A DNA stretch of 64,000 nucleotides from Mycolicibacter algericus DSM 45454 (GCF_002086455.1 NZ_MVHC01000008.1:99574-163573); one strand, 5' to 3'; shown: positions 46,222 through 55,275, numbered from the stretch's first letter. Notes: generated by a model not told the origin, from the sequence alone. Numbers and translations: made by a program.

Positions 46222-46622
46222 CAGAAGGCCTCTTCCTCGGCGCCGGGGTTACAGCCGGATTCGAGCATCGTCACGCCGTCGACGACGGGCCGCCACGGCT
46301 CCAGGTTCCAACTGGTCTTGCCGGGCCGGGCGAACTCGGCATAGTTCCAGTGGCAGCGGAATTGGTCGCGCATGCTGGCGGTGTCGGCATCGGGGGCGGC
46401 GGCGAGCACTTCGCGCCAGGCCTGCTCCCCCTCGGCGGCGGCGTCCACCCGCGCCGCCGCGGCCCGGCCGGCCGGCGTCGGATACACCCGCAGGCTGGCC
46501 AGTCCCGACCCGCTCGAGTAGCTCACCCACTCGGTGCGGTCGACGAAGCCGGCGTCGGCGGCGGCCGGCGCCGCAACGACCAGTGCGGCCGCCAGGGCCG
46601 CGAACAGGATCGAACGCAACAT
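46221..46622 (-). CDS. Secreted DUF2599-type protein (Rv0477 type)
   Basis: 133 residues from ATG 46622. A signal peptide ([20 protein letters not shown]) is followed by [20 protein letters not shown], typical of DUF2599, and by [20 protein letters not shown]; the two Cys (FRCHW and ESGCNP) could form a disulfide. The mature protein is exported and its function is unknown. A longer frame upstream to 46916 is only the shadow of the DUF2516 gene. Confidence 0.8.
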   Translation of the reverse strand: MLRSILFAALAAALVVAAPAAADAGFVDRTEWVSYSSGSGLASLRVYPTPAGRAAAARVDAAAEGEQAWREVLAAAPDADTASMRDQFRCHWNYAEFARPGKTSWNLEPWRPVVDGVTMLESGCNPGAEEEAF

Positions 46623-46627
46623 CGGCG

Positions 46628-46900
46628 TTAGTGAGACTTGCCTTGAACCTCGAGCAATCGGGGCCGCACATCGACCAGGTAGACCCCGGCCGCGCAGGCG
46701 GCGATCGCCATGCCCATCACCTGCAGCACTAGGGCCAACAGTCCGCACACTCCCAGGATCACCAGCCATACCGGCTTGGTGAGCTTGTCGGCGGCGGTGT
46801 AGGCATCGGCACGCTGCATCGCCGCGTGGACGAACGCGTACACCGCGGTCGCGAACACGACAAGCTGCAAAACGCCAAGGACGGTACCCACCAGGCTCAT
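46628..46900 (-). CDS. DUF2516 membrane protein (Rv0476 type)
   Basis: About 90 residues with two hydrophobic stretches ([19 protein letters not shown] and [19 protein letters not shown]), as in DUF2516. ATG 46900 is preferred over an in-frame GTG three codons earlier. It lies between hbhA and the secreted protein gene and is conserved in that place in mycobacteria. Function unknown. Confidence 0.8.
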   Translation of the reverse strand: MSLVGTVLGVLQLVVFATAVYAFVHAAMQRADAYTAADKLTKPVWLVILGVCGLLALVLQVMGMAIAACAAGVYLVDVRPRLLEVQGKSH

Positions 46901-46952
46901 AGCGACCACGCTGCAAGCCTAGGCGGGTACCGTCCGGGACGTCGAACTGCGT

Positions 46953-47561
46953 TTACTTCTGGGTGACCTTCTTTGCCGGAGCCTTCTTAGCCGGAGCCTT
47001 CTTGGCGGCGGTCTTCTTGGCCGGGGCCTTCTTGGCGGGAGCCTTCTTGGCCGGGGAAGCCGTCTTGGCCTCCTCCTTCTGCGGCAGCTCGATGCCGACC
47101 AGCTTGGCAGCGCGCTCGCCGACCTCGCGGGTCTGGGTCGCGACGTTGCCCAGCACCTCCTGGGTCAGCTCGACAGCCTGGTCGACGTAACCCTCCACCT
47201 GCGCCGAGGCGTCATCGAGGCCGGACTGGTTGCGCAGCCGCACCAGGGCGGCCTCACCGCGCGCCACCAGGTCGCTGTACCGGCCGCTGGCGGCCTCCGC
47301 GTAGCCCTCGGCGGCCCTGCGCAGCTCGTCGGCGGTGAAGCGCTCGCGCAGCTCGGCGAACTGCTCGGGCAGCTCCTCCTGCAGCTTGGTCAGCCGGGCA
47401 CGGCTCTCCTCGACGCGGGTGGTGGCGTCCTCGCGGGCCTCACCGGCGCGCTCGCGCAGGGTGGCGACGAGGTCGGTCACGGTAGCCAGGGCCAGGTCGG
47501 CGGCGCCGATCGCGGCGAGCAGCGGGGCCTTCAGTTCGTCGATGTTCGGGTTCTCGGCCAT
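46953..47561 (-). CDS. hbhA: Heparin-binding haemagglutinin
   Basis: 202 residues. After [20 protein letters not shown] comes a long coiled coil (about 30-110). The last 40 residues are Lys/Ala/Pro repeats of the AKKAPAKK type, the glycosaminoglycan-binding tail that is methylated in M. tuberculosis. HBHA is a surface adhesin and is also tied to lipid bodies. GAAAGGAAACAGAC precedes the ATG. The repetitive tail makes the opposite strand open, so ORFs there are shadows. Confidence 0.94.
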   Translation of the reverse strand: MAENPNIDELKAPLLAAIGAADLALATVTDLVATLRERAGEAREDATTRVEESRARLTKLQEELPEQFAELRERFTADELRRAAEGYAEAASGRYSDLVARGEAALVRLRNQSGLDDASAQVEGYVDQAVELTQEVLGNVATQTREVGERAAKLVGIELPQKEEAKTASPAKKAPAKKAPAKKTAAKKAPAKKAPAKKVTQK

Positions 47562-47616
47562 GTCTGTTTCCTTTCGGTTGGGTTTCTGGTTTGTCGGTCA
47601 GGAGGACGAAGGATGA

Positions 47617-48009
47617 TCAGGCAGGTGTCGTCTCCTCACCGTCGGCTTGGTTCTGCTGAACGAAGGACTCGTAGGTGTCCAGCAGAAACTGCTTCTGCCG
47701 TTCCGTGATCGCGGTATCGGTGATGACCGCGTCCCGGACCTCGCTCTTCTCGCGAGGCTCGAGGATGCCCGCCTGGATGTAGAGCACCTCGGCGGAGACC
47801 CGCAGGGCCTTGGCGATCTGATTGAGGACGTCCGCGGACGGCTTGCGCAACCCGCGCTCGATCTGGGACAGATACGGATTGCTGACGCCGGCCTTGTCGG
47901 CGAGCTGCCGCATGGAAACCTGGGCGGCTTCGCGCTGCGCCCGGATGAAACTGCCGATATCGGCCGCCGCCGTGGACACCACCGTGGCAAGTTTGTCATC
48001 TTGCGACAC
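47617..48009 (-). CDS. XRE-family regulator (Rv0474 type)
   Basis: 130 residues from GTG 48009, with GAAAGGGGG upstream; this start matches the M. tuberculosis N-terminus and removes a 12-residue extension. The HTH reads VSMRQLADKAGVSNPYLSQIE, followed by GLRKPSADVLNQIAKALRVS and a C-terminal ERQKQFLLDTYESF helix. In M. tuberculosis Rv0474 has been described as a copper-responsive repressor. hbhA follows after 55 bases. Two operator-like repeats lie just upstream of the gene. Confidence 0.87.
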   Translation of the reverse strand: MSQDDKLATVVSTAAADIGSFIRAQREAAQVSMRQLADKAGVSNPYLSQIERGLRKPSADVLNQIAKALRVSAEVLYIQAGILEPREKSEVRDAVITDTAITERQKQFLLDTYESFVQQNQADGEETTPA

Positions 48010-48064
48010 CGGCGCCCCCTTTCGTGGACTTACGACTGCTGACAAATGCCACGATACGGCCTAG

Positions 48065-48102
48065 TGCTAACTTTTGCAAGCGTTCGCTAGCACTTGCTAG
48101 CG
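48065..48102. promoter_or_regulatory. Two 18-bp operator-like repeats before the XRE gene
   Basis: CGCTAGCACTTGCTAGCG at 48085-48102 is a perfect 8-2-8 inverted repeat. TGCTAACTTTTGCAAGCG at 48065-48082 matches it at 13 of 18 positions, 20 bp away, i.e. on the same helical face. They sit 56-93 bases upstream of the XRE GTG; autorepression by the XRE protein is the likely use. Confidence 0.65.
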
Positions 48103-48106
48103 CAGG

Positions 48107-49471
48107 TCAGAACATAAGTTGGGCTATGGCGTAGATCCCCAGCCCCGCCAGCGCACCCACGACGGTTCCGTTGATCCGGATGAATTGCAGGTCACGCCCG
48201 ACATGCAGTTCGATGCGCCGGCTCGCCTCCGCGGCATCCCAGCGCTCGATGGTCTCGGTGATGATCGCGGTGATCTCCACCCCGTATTGGGCGACCAGGT
48301 GCTGCGCGGCCCGGACGATCCAGTTGTCCACTTTGTCGCGCAACTCGACGTCGTCCCGCAGCGACTCACCGATCTGCACCACCGCGCCGGCGACGCGGGT
48401 GCGCAGCGCGCCCGTCGGGTCGTCGACCCCCTCGAGCACGTACCGCTTGAGGGTCGCCCACGCCGTCGCCGCCGCTTTGGCGACCTCTTCGCGCGCCATC
48501 ACCTGGTCCTTGACCGAGTCCGCTTTGGCGATGGTGGCGGCGTCGTACTGCAGGTCGTTGGCGAACTCGAACAGGAACCGGGTCGCGTTGCGGCGCAGTT
48601 CGTGGTCGGGGTTGCGGCGCACCTTGTCGGTGAAGTCCATCAACTCGCGGTGGATCCGGTCGCCGACCAGGTGGTCGATGAACCGCGGCGACCAGGTGGG
48701 CGAGTCGCGCTCGACCACCCGCTGGATGACTTCGCCGGCGTTGAGCGACCACTGGAAGGCCCGGTCGGCCAGCAATTGGATCAACGCCTCCTGGCGATGC
48801 TCGGCGAGCAGGGTGCCCAGCATCCGGCCGACCGGCGGACCCCACTGCGGCTCGGCGATGCGCCGCACGATCATCCGGTCGATGACGTATGCGACCTCTT
48901 CGTCTCGCAGCAGTTCGACGAGCACCCGCAATACGGTCGCGGTCTCGGCGGCCACCCGCTCGGCGTGCGTCTGCTCCGAGAGCCACTTGCCCAGCCGTCC
49001 GGCGACCTGGGCGTCGCGCAGCTTGGTCTCCACCACCGGCGGTGACAGGAAGTTCTCCCGCACGAAGGTGCCCAGACCCTCACCGAGTTGGTCCTTCTTG
49101 CGTTTGATGATCGCGGTGTGCGGGATCGGAATTCCCAGCGGGTGCTTGAACAGCGCGGTGACCGCGAACCAGTCGGCCAGCGCGCCCACCATGCCAGCCT
49201 CGGCGGCGGCACCGACATAACCGACCCACGGCCCGACCCCGCCGTGAGCAGCACTGTCCACCTGCGCCCACCGGCACAGCAGGAAGACGACGGTCGCGCC
49301 GAGCAGGAAGCTCAGCGCGACCACCTTCATCCGGCGCAGATCGCGCAGCCGTACCGCGTCGGCGACCGGATCGGCATCTGCGAAGGACTCTGCCAGCGAC
49401 TGCACGGTCCGTGCAGCACCCGGCCACGTCGGGCGGTTCTCTCGATGCACCACCCCACCATCATCCGCCAT
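48107..49471 (-). CDS. DUF445 membrane protein (Rv0473 type)
   Basis: 454 residues from ATG 49471 (MADDGG). Further upstream the frame is only repeat DNA. A membrane segment (VVALSFLLGATVVFLLCRWA), the DUF445 start GAAAEAGMVGALADWFAVTA and LFKHPLGIPIPHTAIIKRKK are diagnostic; the C-terminus has INGTVVGALAGLGIYAIAQL. The middle is helical and charged. The family is widespread and of unknown function. It precedes the XRE gene and hbhA in the same direction. Confidence 0.85.
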   Translation of the reverse strand: MADDGGVVHRENRPTWPGAARTVQSLAESFADADPVADAVRLRDLRRMKVVALSFLLGATVVFLLCRWAQVDSAAHGGVGPWVGYVGAAAEAGMVGALADWFAVTALFKHPLGIPIPHTAIIKRKKDQLGEGLGTFVRENFLSPPVVETKLRDAQVAGRLGKWLSEQTHAERVAAETATVLRVLVELLRDEEVAYVIDRMIVRRIAEPQWGPPVGRMLGTLLAEHRQEALIQLLADRAFQWSLNAGEVIQRVVERDSPTWSPRFIDHLVGDRIHRELMDFTDKVRRNPDHELRRNATRFLFEFANDLQYDAATIAKADSVKDQVMAREEVAKAAATAWATLKRYVLEGVDDPTGALRTRVAGAVVQIGESLRDDVELRDKVDNWIVRAAQHLVAQYGVEITAIITETIERWDAAEASRRIELHVGRDLQFIRINGTVVGALAGLGIYAIAQLMF

Positions 49472-49480
49472 CTTTGCCGC

Positions 49481-49651
49481 TCGGTATATGCGGCAGTTCC
49501 AGCTTCGCCTCGCCTCCGGCGAGCCTCGCCAAACCACTCGGTATATGCGGCAGTTCCAGCTTCGCCTCACCTCCGGCGAGCCTCGCCACACCGCTCGGTA
49601 TATGCGGCAGTTCCAGCTTCGCCTCTCCTCCGGCGAGCCTCGCTAAACCGC
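49481..49651. repeat. Three 57-bp tandem repeats between the DUF445 and TetR genes
   Basis: The unit beginning TCGGTATATGCGGCAGTTCC starts at 49481, 49538 and 49595, differing at a few positions. Each unit holds the hairpin CTCGCC-TCC-GGCGAG or a close form. The period is a multiple of three, so frames run through it, but nothing suggests it is translated. It lies in the shared upstream region of divergent genes. Confidence 0.92.
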
Positions 49652-49660
49652 CGGTAACTG

Positions 49661-49677
49661 TTACCGGCCCACGAAGT
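49661..49677. promoter_or_regulatory. 17-bp perfect palindrome, probable TetR operator
   Basis: CCGGTAACTGTTACCGG has 8-bp arms around one base and lies 54 bases before the TetR GTG. TATTA-TC-TAATA (49694-49705) follows. TetR proteins usually bind such palindromes next to their own gene. Confidence 0.7.
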
Positions 49678-49731
49678 TTGCTGGACCGCGCCGTATTATC
49701 TAATACGTCTAGTGAATGGGAATCCGCGATA

Positions 49732-50445
49732 GTGGCAGAGCAGCCTAGGGCCGGCACCGCCAAGACCGATGGTCGAAAGCGGCGTTGGCATCAACACAAG
49801 GTCGACCGCCGAAACGACCTGATCGACGGCACGATCGAGGCGATCCGGCGCCGGGGCCGGTACGTGAGCATGGACGAGATCGCCGCCGAGATCGGGGTGT
49901 CCAAGACGGTGCTCTACCGCTATTTCGTCGACAAGAACGATCTGACCACCGCAGTGATGATGCGCTTCGCGCAGACCACGCTCATCCCCAACATGGCGGC
50001 TGCGCTGTCGGCGAATCTCGACGGCTTCGACCTGGTCCGCGAGATCATCCGGGTGTACGTGCAGACCGTGGCCAACGAGCCCGAGCCGTACCGATTCGTG
50101 ATGGCCAACAGCTCCGCCAGTAAGAGCAAGGTGATCGCCGACTCCGAGCGCATCATCGCCCGGATGCTCGCGGTGATGCTGCGCCGCCGGATGACCGCGG
50201 TCGGCATGGAGACCAGCGGCGTCGAGCCGTGGGCGTACATGATCGTCGGCGGGGTGCAGTTGGCCACCCACTCGTGGCTGCTGGATCCGCGGATGAGCGC
50301 CGACGACCTGATCGATTATCTGACGATGCTGAGCTGGAATGCGCTGTGCGGCATCGTCGAGGTGGGCGGATCGCTGGAGAAGTTCAACGCCGGGCCGCAT
50401 CCGTCGCCGATGCTGCCCTGGCGCCGGGCGGCCCGGGCTCAGTAG
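49732..50445 (+). CDS. TetR-family regulator (Rv0472c type)
   Basis: 237 residues from GTG 49732. The N-terminal HTH reads SMDEIAAEIGVSKTVLYRYF, and the helical ligand domain includes VREIIRVYVQTVANEPEPYR and GGVQLATHSWLLDPR. The basic leader (GRKRRWHQHKVDRR) is typical of this mycobacterial group. In M. tuberculosis umaA and pcaA lie between it and fadB2, but here its stop is one base from the fadB2 stop, so those genes are absent. Confidence 0.87.
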   Translation: MAEQPRAGTAKTDGRKRRWHQHKVDRRNDLIDGTIEAIRRRGRYVSMDEIAAEIGVSKTVLYRYFVDKNDLTTAVMMRFAQTTLIPNMAAALSANLDGFDLVREIIRVYVQTVANEPEPYRFVMANSSASKSKVIADSERIIARMLAVMLRRRMTAVGMETSGVEPWAYMIVGGVQLATHSWLLDPRMSADDLIDYLTMLSWNALCGIVEVGGSLEKFNAGPHPSPMLPWRRAARAQ

Positions 50446-50446
50446 G

Positions 50447-51301
50447 TCAGTAGGTGTAGAAGCCCCGGCCGGACTTCTTGCCGAGCTGACCCGCCTCGAC
50501 CATGCGCAGCAGCAACGGCGGCGCGGCGTAGAGCGGCTCCTTGAACTCCTCGTACATCTTGTCCGCGATCAGCTTGAGGGTGTCCAGGCCGACGAGGTCG
50601 GAGAGCCGCAGCGGGCCCATCGGATGCGACAGCCCGGCGACGATGGCCTTGTCGATGTCCTCGACGGTGGCGAATCCGGATTCGAGCATCCGCACCGCCG
50701 ACAGCAGGTAGGGCACCAGCAGGGCGTTCACCACGAAACCGGAGCGGTCCGAGCAGCGCACCACCTGCTTGCCCAGCACCGCGCTGGCGAACTGCTCGGT
50801 GCGGGCGGCGGCGGCGGAGTCGGTGACCAGCGTGCTGACCAGTTCGACCAGCGGCAGCACCGGCACCGGGTTGAAGAAGTGCAGGCCCAGCACCCGCTGC
50901 GGGTTCGCCGTCGCCGCGGCGATCTTCATGATCGGAATGGAGGAGGTGTTCGACGCCAGCACCGCGTCCGGGTCGGTGATCACCCGGTCCAGTTCGGCGA
51001 AGATCTTGGACTTCACGGTGTCGTCTTCGATGACGGCCTCGATGACCAGCTGCCGGTCGGCGAGCTCGCCCAGGTCGGTGGTGAAGGTCAGGTTGCCGAC
51101 GGCGTCGTCGCGCTCGCGTTCGGTGATCTTGCCCGCGCTCACCCCGCGCTCCAGCGACTTGACGATCCGGTTGCGGCCGGCGGTGACCAGTGCGTCGGTG
51201 GTTTCGAAGACCTTGACGCCGACGCCGGCGCGCGCCGACACCTCGGCGATGCCGGCGCCCATCTGCCCGGCTCCGATGACACCTACTCGTTGGATCGACA
51301 C
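50447..51301 (-). CDS. fadB2: 3-hydroxybutyryl-CoA dehydrogenase
   Basis: 284 residues from GTG 51301, with AAGGAGT upstream. The NAD site is VGVIGAGQMGAGIAEVSA; the catalytic His-Glu pair is in LGLHFFNPVPVLPLVE and the C-terminal domain includes GLSHPMGPLRLSDLVGLDT. It oxidises 3-hydroxybutyryl-CoA and relatives. It follows icl in the same direction, separated by a long hairpin. Confidence 0.93.
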   Translation of the reverse strand: MSIQRVGVIGAGQMGAGIAEVSARAGVGVKVFETTDALVTAGRNRIVKSLERGVSAGKITERERDDAVGNLTFTTDLGELADRQLVIEAVIEDDTVKSKIFAELDRVITDPDAVLASNTSSIPIMKIAAATANPQRVLGLHFFNPVPVLPLVELVSTLVTDSAAAARTEQFASAVLGKQVVRCSDRSGFVVNALLVPYLLSAVRMLESGFATVEDIDKAIVAGLSHPMGPLRLSDLVGLDTLKLIADKMYEEFKEPLYAAPPLLLRMVEAGQLGKKSGRGFYTY

Positions 51302-51324
51302 AGCACTCCTTGCGTTGGTACGGC

Positions 51325-51380
51325 GAACAGACACCAAAGCCCCTCGACACGTCGGTGCCAAGGGGCTTTCGTGTCTGCTC
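51325..51380 (-). terminator. Long hairpin between icl and fadB2
   Basis: The arms GAACAGACACCAAAGCCCCT and AGGGGCTTTCGTGTCTGCTC pair over 20 bp with two mismatches around a 16-base loop. It begins 6 bases after the icl stop. It may reduce read-through into fadB2 or stabilise the icl transcript end. Confidence 0.6.
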
Positions 51381-51386
51381 GGCAGA

Positions 51387-52673
51387 TTAGTGGAACTGGC
51401 CCTCTTCGGTGGAGCCGGCCAGCGCCGTGGTCGACGACGTCGGGTCGACGGTGGTGGCGATCCGGTCGAAGTAGCCGGCACCGACCTCGCGCTGGTGCTT
51501 GGTGGCGGTGTAACCCCGCTCCTCGGCGGCGAACTCGCGCTCCTGCAGCTCGACGTAGGCGCTCATCTGGTTGCGGGCGTAGCCGTGGGCCAGGTCGAAC
51601 ATCGAGTAGTTCAGCGCGTGGAAGCCGGCCAGCGTGATGAACTGGAACTTGAAGCCCATCGCACCCAGCTCGTTCTGGAACTTGGCGATGGTGGCGTCGT
51701 CGAGGTGCTGCTTCCAGTTGAACGACGGCGAGCAGTTGTAGGCCAGCATCTGGTCGGGGAACTCGGCCTTGACGCCCTCGGCGAACTTGCGCGCCAGCTC
51801 CAGGTCCGGTGTGCCGGTCTCCATCCAGATCAGGTCGGCGTACGGCGCGTAGGCCTTGGCCCGGGCGATGCACGGCTCCAGGCCGTTGCGCACCCGGTAG
51901 AAGCCCTCGGCGGTCCGGTCACCGGTGATGAACGGCTGATCGCGCTCATCGACGTCGGAGGTGATCAGGGTGGCGGCCTCGGCGTCGGTGCGGGCGATCA
52001 CCACGGTCGGCACGCCGGCCACGTCGGCGGCCAGCCGGGCCGAGGTCAGGGTGCGGATGTGCTGCTGGGTGGGGATCAGCACCTTGCCGCCCAAATGGCC
52101 GCACTTCTTCTCCGAGGCCAGCTGGTCCTCCCAGTGCGAGCCCGCGACGCCCGCGGCGATCATCGCCTTCTGCAGCTCGTAGACGTTGAGCGCGCCACCG
52201 AAGCCGGCCTCACCGTCGGCCACGATCGGGGCCAGCCAGTTCTCGACCGAGGTGTCGCCCTCGACCTTGGCGATCTCGTCGGCGCGCAGCAGCGCGTTGT
52301 TGATCCGGCGGACCACCTGCGGCACCGAGTTGGCCGGGTAGAGGCTCTGGTCGGGGTAGGTGTGGCCGCTCAGGTTGGCGTCACCGGCGACCTGCCAGCC
52401 GGACAGGTAGATGGCCTTCAGGCCGGCCCGGACCTGCTGGACGGCCATGTTGCCGGTCAGCGCACCGAGGGCGTTGATGTAGTCCAGGTCGTGCAGCTGC
52501 TCCCAGAGCACCTCGGCGCCGCGGCGGGCCAGGGTGTGCTCCTCGACGACGTGGCCTTGCAGCGCGACGACGTCCGCCGCGGTGTAGGTGCGGGTGACAC
52601 CCTTCCAGCGCGGGTTGTTGTCCCAGTCGTGCTGGATCTGCTCGGGGCTCTTCGGCGTGCCAACGGTCGACAT
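51387..52673 (-). CDS. icl: Isocitrate lyase
   Basis: 428 residues from ATG 52673 (GAAGGAG upstream), the length of Icl1. Catalytic motif KKCGHLGGK, metal-site [10 protein letters not shown] and substrate loops YNCSPSFNW and [10 protein letters not shown] are present. It splits isocitrate into glyoxylate and succinate in the glyoxylate shunt and can act on methylisocitrate in mycobacteria. RamB-like boxes lie in its upstream region, and the ramB gene is nearby. Confidence 0.97.
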   Translation of the reverse strand: MSTVGTPKSPEQIQHDWDNNPRWKGVTRTYTAADVVALQGHVVEEHTLARRGAEVLWEQLHDLDYINALGALTGNMAVQQVRAGLKAIYLSGWQVAGDANLSGHTYPDQSLYPANSVPQVVRRINNALLRADEIAKVEGDTSVENWLAPIVADGEAGFGGALNVYELQKAMIAAGVAGSHWEDQLASEKKCGHLGGKVLIPTQQHIRTLTSARLAADVAGVPTVVIARTDAEAATLITSDVDERDQPFITGDRTAEGFYRVRNGLEPCIARAKAYAPYADLIWMETGTPDLELARKFAEGVKAEFPDQMLAYNCSPSFNWKQHLDDATIAKFQNELGAMGFKFQFITLAGFHALNYSMFDLAHGYARNQMSAYVELQEREFAAEERGYTATKHQREVGAGYFDRIATTVDPTSSTTALAGSTEEGQFH

Positions 52674-52794
52674 GGCTACTCCTTCTGGTCGCGATCGTCG
52701 GGCGCTTCTCGAATTTGCCAAACACCCCGACGGATTCACTGGTGTGTTAATGCGACCTTGGCACAGCACATCCGCCCAGTTCCACTGGTTTTCG

Positions 52795-52842
52795 TTGCCA
52801 AGTTTGGCAAAACAGTACGGTCGTTATGCGAAGTTTGCGAAG
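52795..52842. promoter_or_regulatory. Paired RamB-like boxes upstream of icl
   Basis: TTGCCAAGTTTGGCAA (52795-52810) is a 7-2-7 inverted repeat, and AAGTTTGCGAAG recurs at 52831-52842. The shared AAGTTTG cores are 31 bp apart, about three helical turns. RamB binds TTTGC/GCAAA-type sites at icl promoters. Confidence 0.6.
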
Positions 52843-52952
52843 AATCTCTGGGAGGCCCCGTCGTGGTAGCCGTCGAATAAGCTACCGGCGGGTAACATAT
52901 CCGCACAGGTCAACGAGGGTATTAGCAGTACGCCCGTACTGACTAGAACGTG

Positions 52953-53771
52953 TTACAGCGGAAAGATCGCCGCGAGCGCTTTGACCTCTTCGCCGACGAC
53001 GTATGTGAGCGTTCTAACAGCACGATCGGCCAGTGCGGACCCGAAGCGATCGGTCGATCCAGCCGGGTGAATGTGCGAGACGATCTCTAGTTTGTCGCCC
53101 AGCGCCACGGCAGCGTCGTGTTCCAGCGTCACCCGCAGCGGCGCCGCGAGCAGTTCGGGGTAGCTCGACAGGTAGTCCTCGACCACGCTCCAGTACACCG
53201 AGTTGTTCACGTGGTCGAACAGGTCGATGTCGGTGAACCGGATCGGGTACTCGTGGATCTCGGCCGAGTCCTCACGGTCACCGGCTTTCAGGTAGGCCTT
53301 CCAGCGCAACCGGTCCACGCTGGTGGTGCGTCTCAGTCCGGCTAGGAAGTCGTCGGAGATGCGCGACGGGCCCTGCGTCTCGCGGTTGATGTTGATCCAG
53401 AACGCCTCGGATTCGATCAGGCCGCCGCTGCGTTTCCCGTCGATGCGGACCCGCATCTCGCACCAGCGGTTGGAGGTGCCCGAACACCAGCGCCGCACCC
53501 GCAGCATGTCCTGGAACTCGATCGGGCGAATCACGTCCATCATGGTGCGGCGCACGATCCACAGCGGGTGGGTCTCCTGGTAGCCGCCCTCGCGCAACTG
53601 GTCCTGGCCGATGTCCTGGATGTGTCGGGCGGCCGCGTCCATCCGGAGCCGGCCCGCCCGGTCGATGTCGGCGACGCGCAGCGGCCACTGCCGGTCGAAG
53701 ACATCGGGATGCGGGTCGGGCACCGGCATCAAAACCTTGGCCAAACCGGTCGGCTCGTCTGTCTGCTGCAT
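52953..53771 (-). CDS. Acyl-ACP thioesterase-like protein (Rv0466 type)
   Basis: 272 residues from ATG 53771 with GGGGAG upstream; the frame continues to 53864 but the start here fits the family. Two hotdog domains: RVADIDRAGRLRMDAAARHI with the catalytic-region Asn/His pattern of FatA-type enzymes, and RFTDIDLFDHVNNSVYWSVV. Expected role is release of fatty acids from acyl carriers. It is divergent from ramB. Confidence 0.85.
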   Translation of the reverse strand: MQQTDEPTGLAKVLMPVPDPHPDVFDRQWPLRVADIDRAGRLRMDAAARHIQDIGQDQLREGGYQETHPLWIVRRTMMDVIRPIEFQDMLRVRRWCSGTSNRWCEMRVRIDGKRSGGLIESEAFWININRETQGPSRISDDFLAGLRRTTSVDRLRWKAYLKAGDREDSAEIHEYPIRFTDIDLFDHVNNSVYWSVVEDYLSSYPELLAAPLRVTLEHDAAVALGDKLEIVSHIHPAGSTDRFGSALADRAVRTLTYVVGEEVKALAAIFPL

Positions 53772-53819
53772 CGCGATGCTCCCCGTAGATTTCCCCGAGC
53801 GATCATGCCATGCCAATAA

Positions 53820-53838
53820 TGCGAACGCGGCCTTCGCA
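53820..53838. promoter_or_regulatory. Inverted repeat at the ramB start, RamB-like half-sites
   Basis: TGCGAA, seven bases and TTCGCA form an inverted repeat ending 18 bases before the ramB GTG. TTGCGAA on the minus strand resembles the boxes before icl. Negative autoregulation of RamB is known, so this site fits. Confidence 0.5.
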
Positions 53839-53856
53839 ACGGGTAACCTCGGCGGC

Positions 53857-55275
53857 GTGGCCAAGACCTACGTCGGCGCCAGGGTGCGCCAGCTGCGCAG
53901 CGAGCGCGGGTTCAGCCAGGCCGCCCTGGCACAGCTGCTGGAGATCTCACCGAGCTACCTCAACCAGATCGAGCGCGACGTCCGGCCGCTGACGGTGGCG
54001 GTGCTGCTGCGCATCACCGAGGTCTTCGGCGTGGACGCCACCTTCTTCGCCTCCCAGGACGACACCCGGCTGGTCGCCGAGTTGCGGGAGGTCACCATGG
54101 ACCGCGACCTCGACATCGACGTCGATTTGACCGAGGTGGCCGAACTGGTCAGCGTCCACCCCAAACTGGCCCGGGCCATGGTCAACCTGCACCGCCGCTA
54201 CCGGATCACCACGGCACAGCTGGCCGCGGCCACCGAGGAGCGCTACACCGACGGCAGCGGCACCGGCGCGATCACCATGCCGCACGAAGAGGTCCGCGAC
54301 TACTTCTACCAGCGACAGAACTACCTGCACGAACTCGACACCGCCGCCGAGGAACTGGCCACCCGGATGCGAAGGCACCAAGGCGAATTGGCCGTCGAAC
54401 TGGCCAATCGTCTGACCGAGGTGCACGGCGTGCACATCAACCGCCGGATCGACCTGGGCGAGACGGTGCTGCACCGCTACGACGCGCAGACCAAGACGCT
54501 GGACATGGGCCACCACCTGTCGTGGGGGCAGCGGGTGTTCAAGATGGCCGCCGAGCTGGCGTACCTGGAGTTCGACGACTTGATCTGCGCCATGGTCGAA
54601 GAGGGCAAGTTCACCTCGAAGGACTCCCGCACGCTGGCCAGGCTGGGGCTGGCCAACTACTTCGCGGCGGCGATCGTGCTGCCTTACGGCCAGTTCCACG
54701 ACAGCGCCGAGACTTTCCGCTACGACATCGAGCGGCTCTCGGCGTTCTACCGGGTCAGCTACGAGACCATCGCGCACCGGCTGTCCACCCTGCAGCGACC
54801 GTCGATGCGGGGCGTGCCGTTCTCGTTCGTCCGGGTCGATCGGGCGGGAAACATGTCAAAACGTCAGTCGGCCACCGGTTTTCACTTCTCTTCCAGCGGC
54901 GGAACCTGCCCGCTGTGGAACGTCTACGAGACGTTCGGCAACCCGGGCAAGATCGGCGTGCAGATCGCGGAGATGCCCGACGGCCGCAAGTACCTGTGGG
55001 TGGCGCGCACCGTCGAGCGCCGAGCGTCGCGCTGGGGCCAGCCGGACAAGACGTTTGCGATCGGGCTGGGCTGCGAACTGCGCCAGGCCCACCGGCTGGT
55101 CTACTCCGAAGGGCTCGATCTCAACGGTGATAACGCCACCCCGATCGGGGCCGGCTGCCGGGTCTGCGAACGCGACAATTGCCCGCAACGGGCGTTCCCG
55201 GCGCTGGGCCGTGACCTTGATCTCAACGAACACCGCAGCACGGTATCGCCGTATCTGGTAAAGCAACAGCGGTAG
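53857..55275 (+). CDS. ramB: Transcriptional regulator RamB (Rv0465c type)
   Basis: 472 residues from GTG 53857. The N-terminal HTH reads RVRQLRSERGFSQAALAQLL with EISPSYLNQIERD. The middle resembles an ImmA/IrrE domain (FKMAAELAYLEFDDLICAMV) but has no HExxH, so protease activity is unlikely. The C-terminal DUF2083 part has SSSGGTCPLWNVYETF and CRVCERDNCPQRAFP. RamB represses glyoxylate-shunt genes such as icl1 in M. tuberculosis. The frame is open far upstream, but the family start fits GTG 53857. Confidence 0.92.
   Translation: MAKTYVGARVRQLRSERGFSQAALAQLLEISPSYLNQIERDVRPLTVAVLLRITEVFGVDATFFASQDDTRLVAELREVTMDRDLDIDVDLTEVAELVSVHPKLARAMVNLHRRYRITTAQLAAATEERYTDGSGTGAITMPHEEVRDYFYQRQNYLHELDTAAEELATRMRRHQGELAVELANRLTEVHGVHINRRIDLGETVLHRYDAQTKTLDMGHHLSWGQRVFKMAAELAYLEFDDLICAMVEEGKFTSKDSRTLARLGLANYFAAAIVLPYGQFHDSAETFRYDIERLSAFYRVSYETIAHRLSTLQRPSMRGVPFSFVRVDRAGNMSKRQSATGFHFSSSGGTCPLWNVYETFGNPGKIGVQIAEMPDGRKYLWVARTVERRASRWGQPDKTFAIGLGCELRQAHRLVYSEGLDLNGDNATPIGAGCRVCERDNCPQRAFPALGRDLDLNEHRSTVSPYLVKQQR

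Noticed and set aside
47335..47616. Plus-strand frame across hbhA
   Set aside because: Ser/Arg-rich shadow of the coiled-coil coding region.
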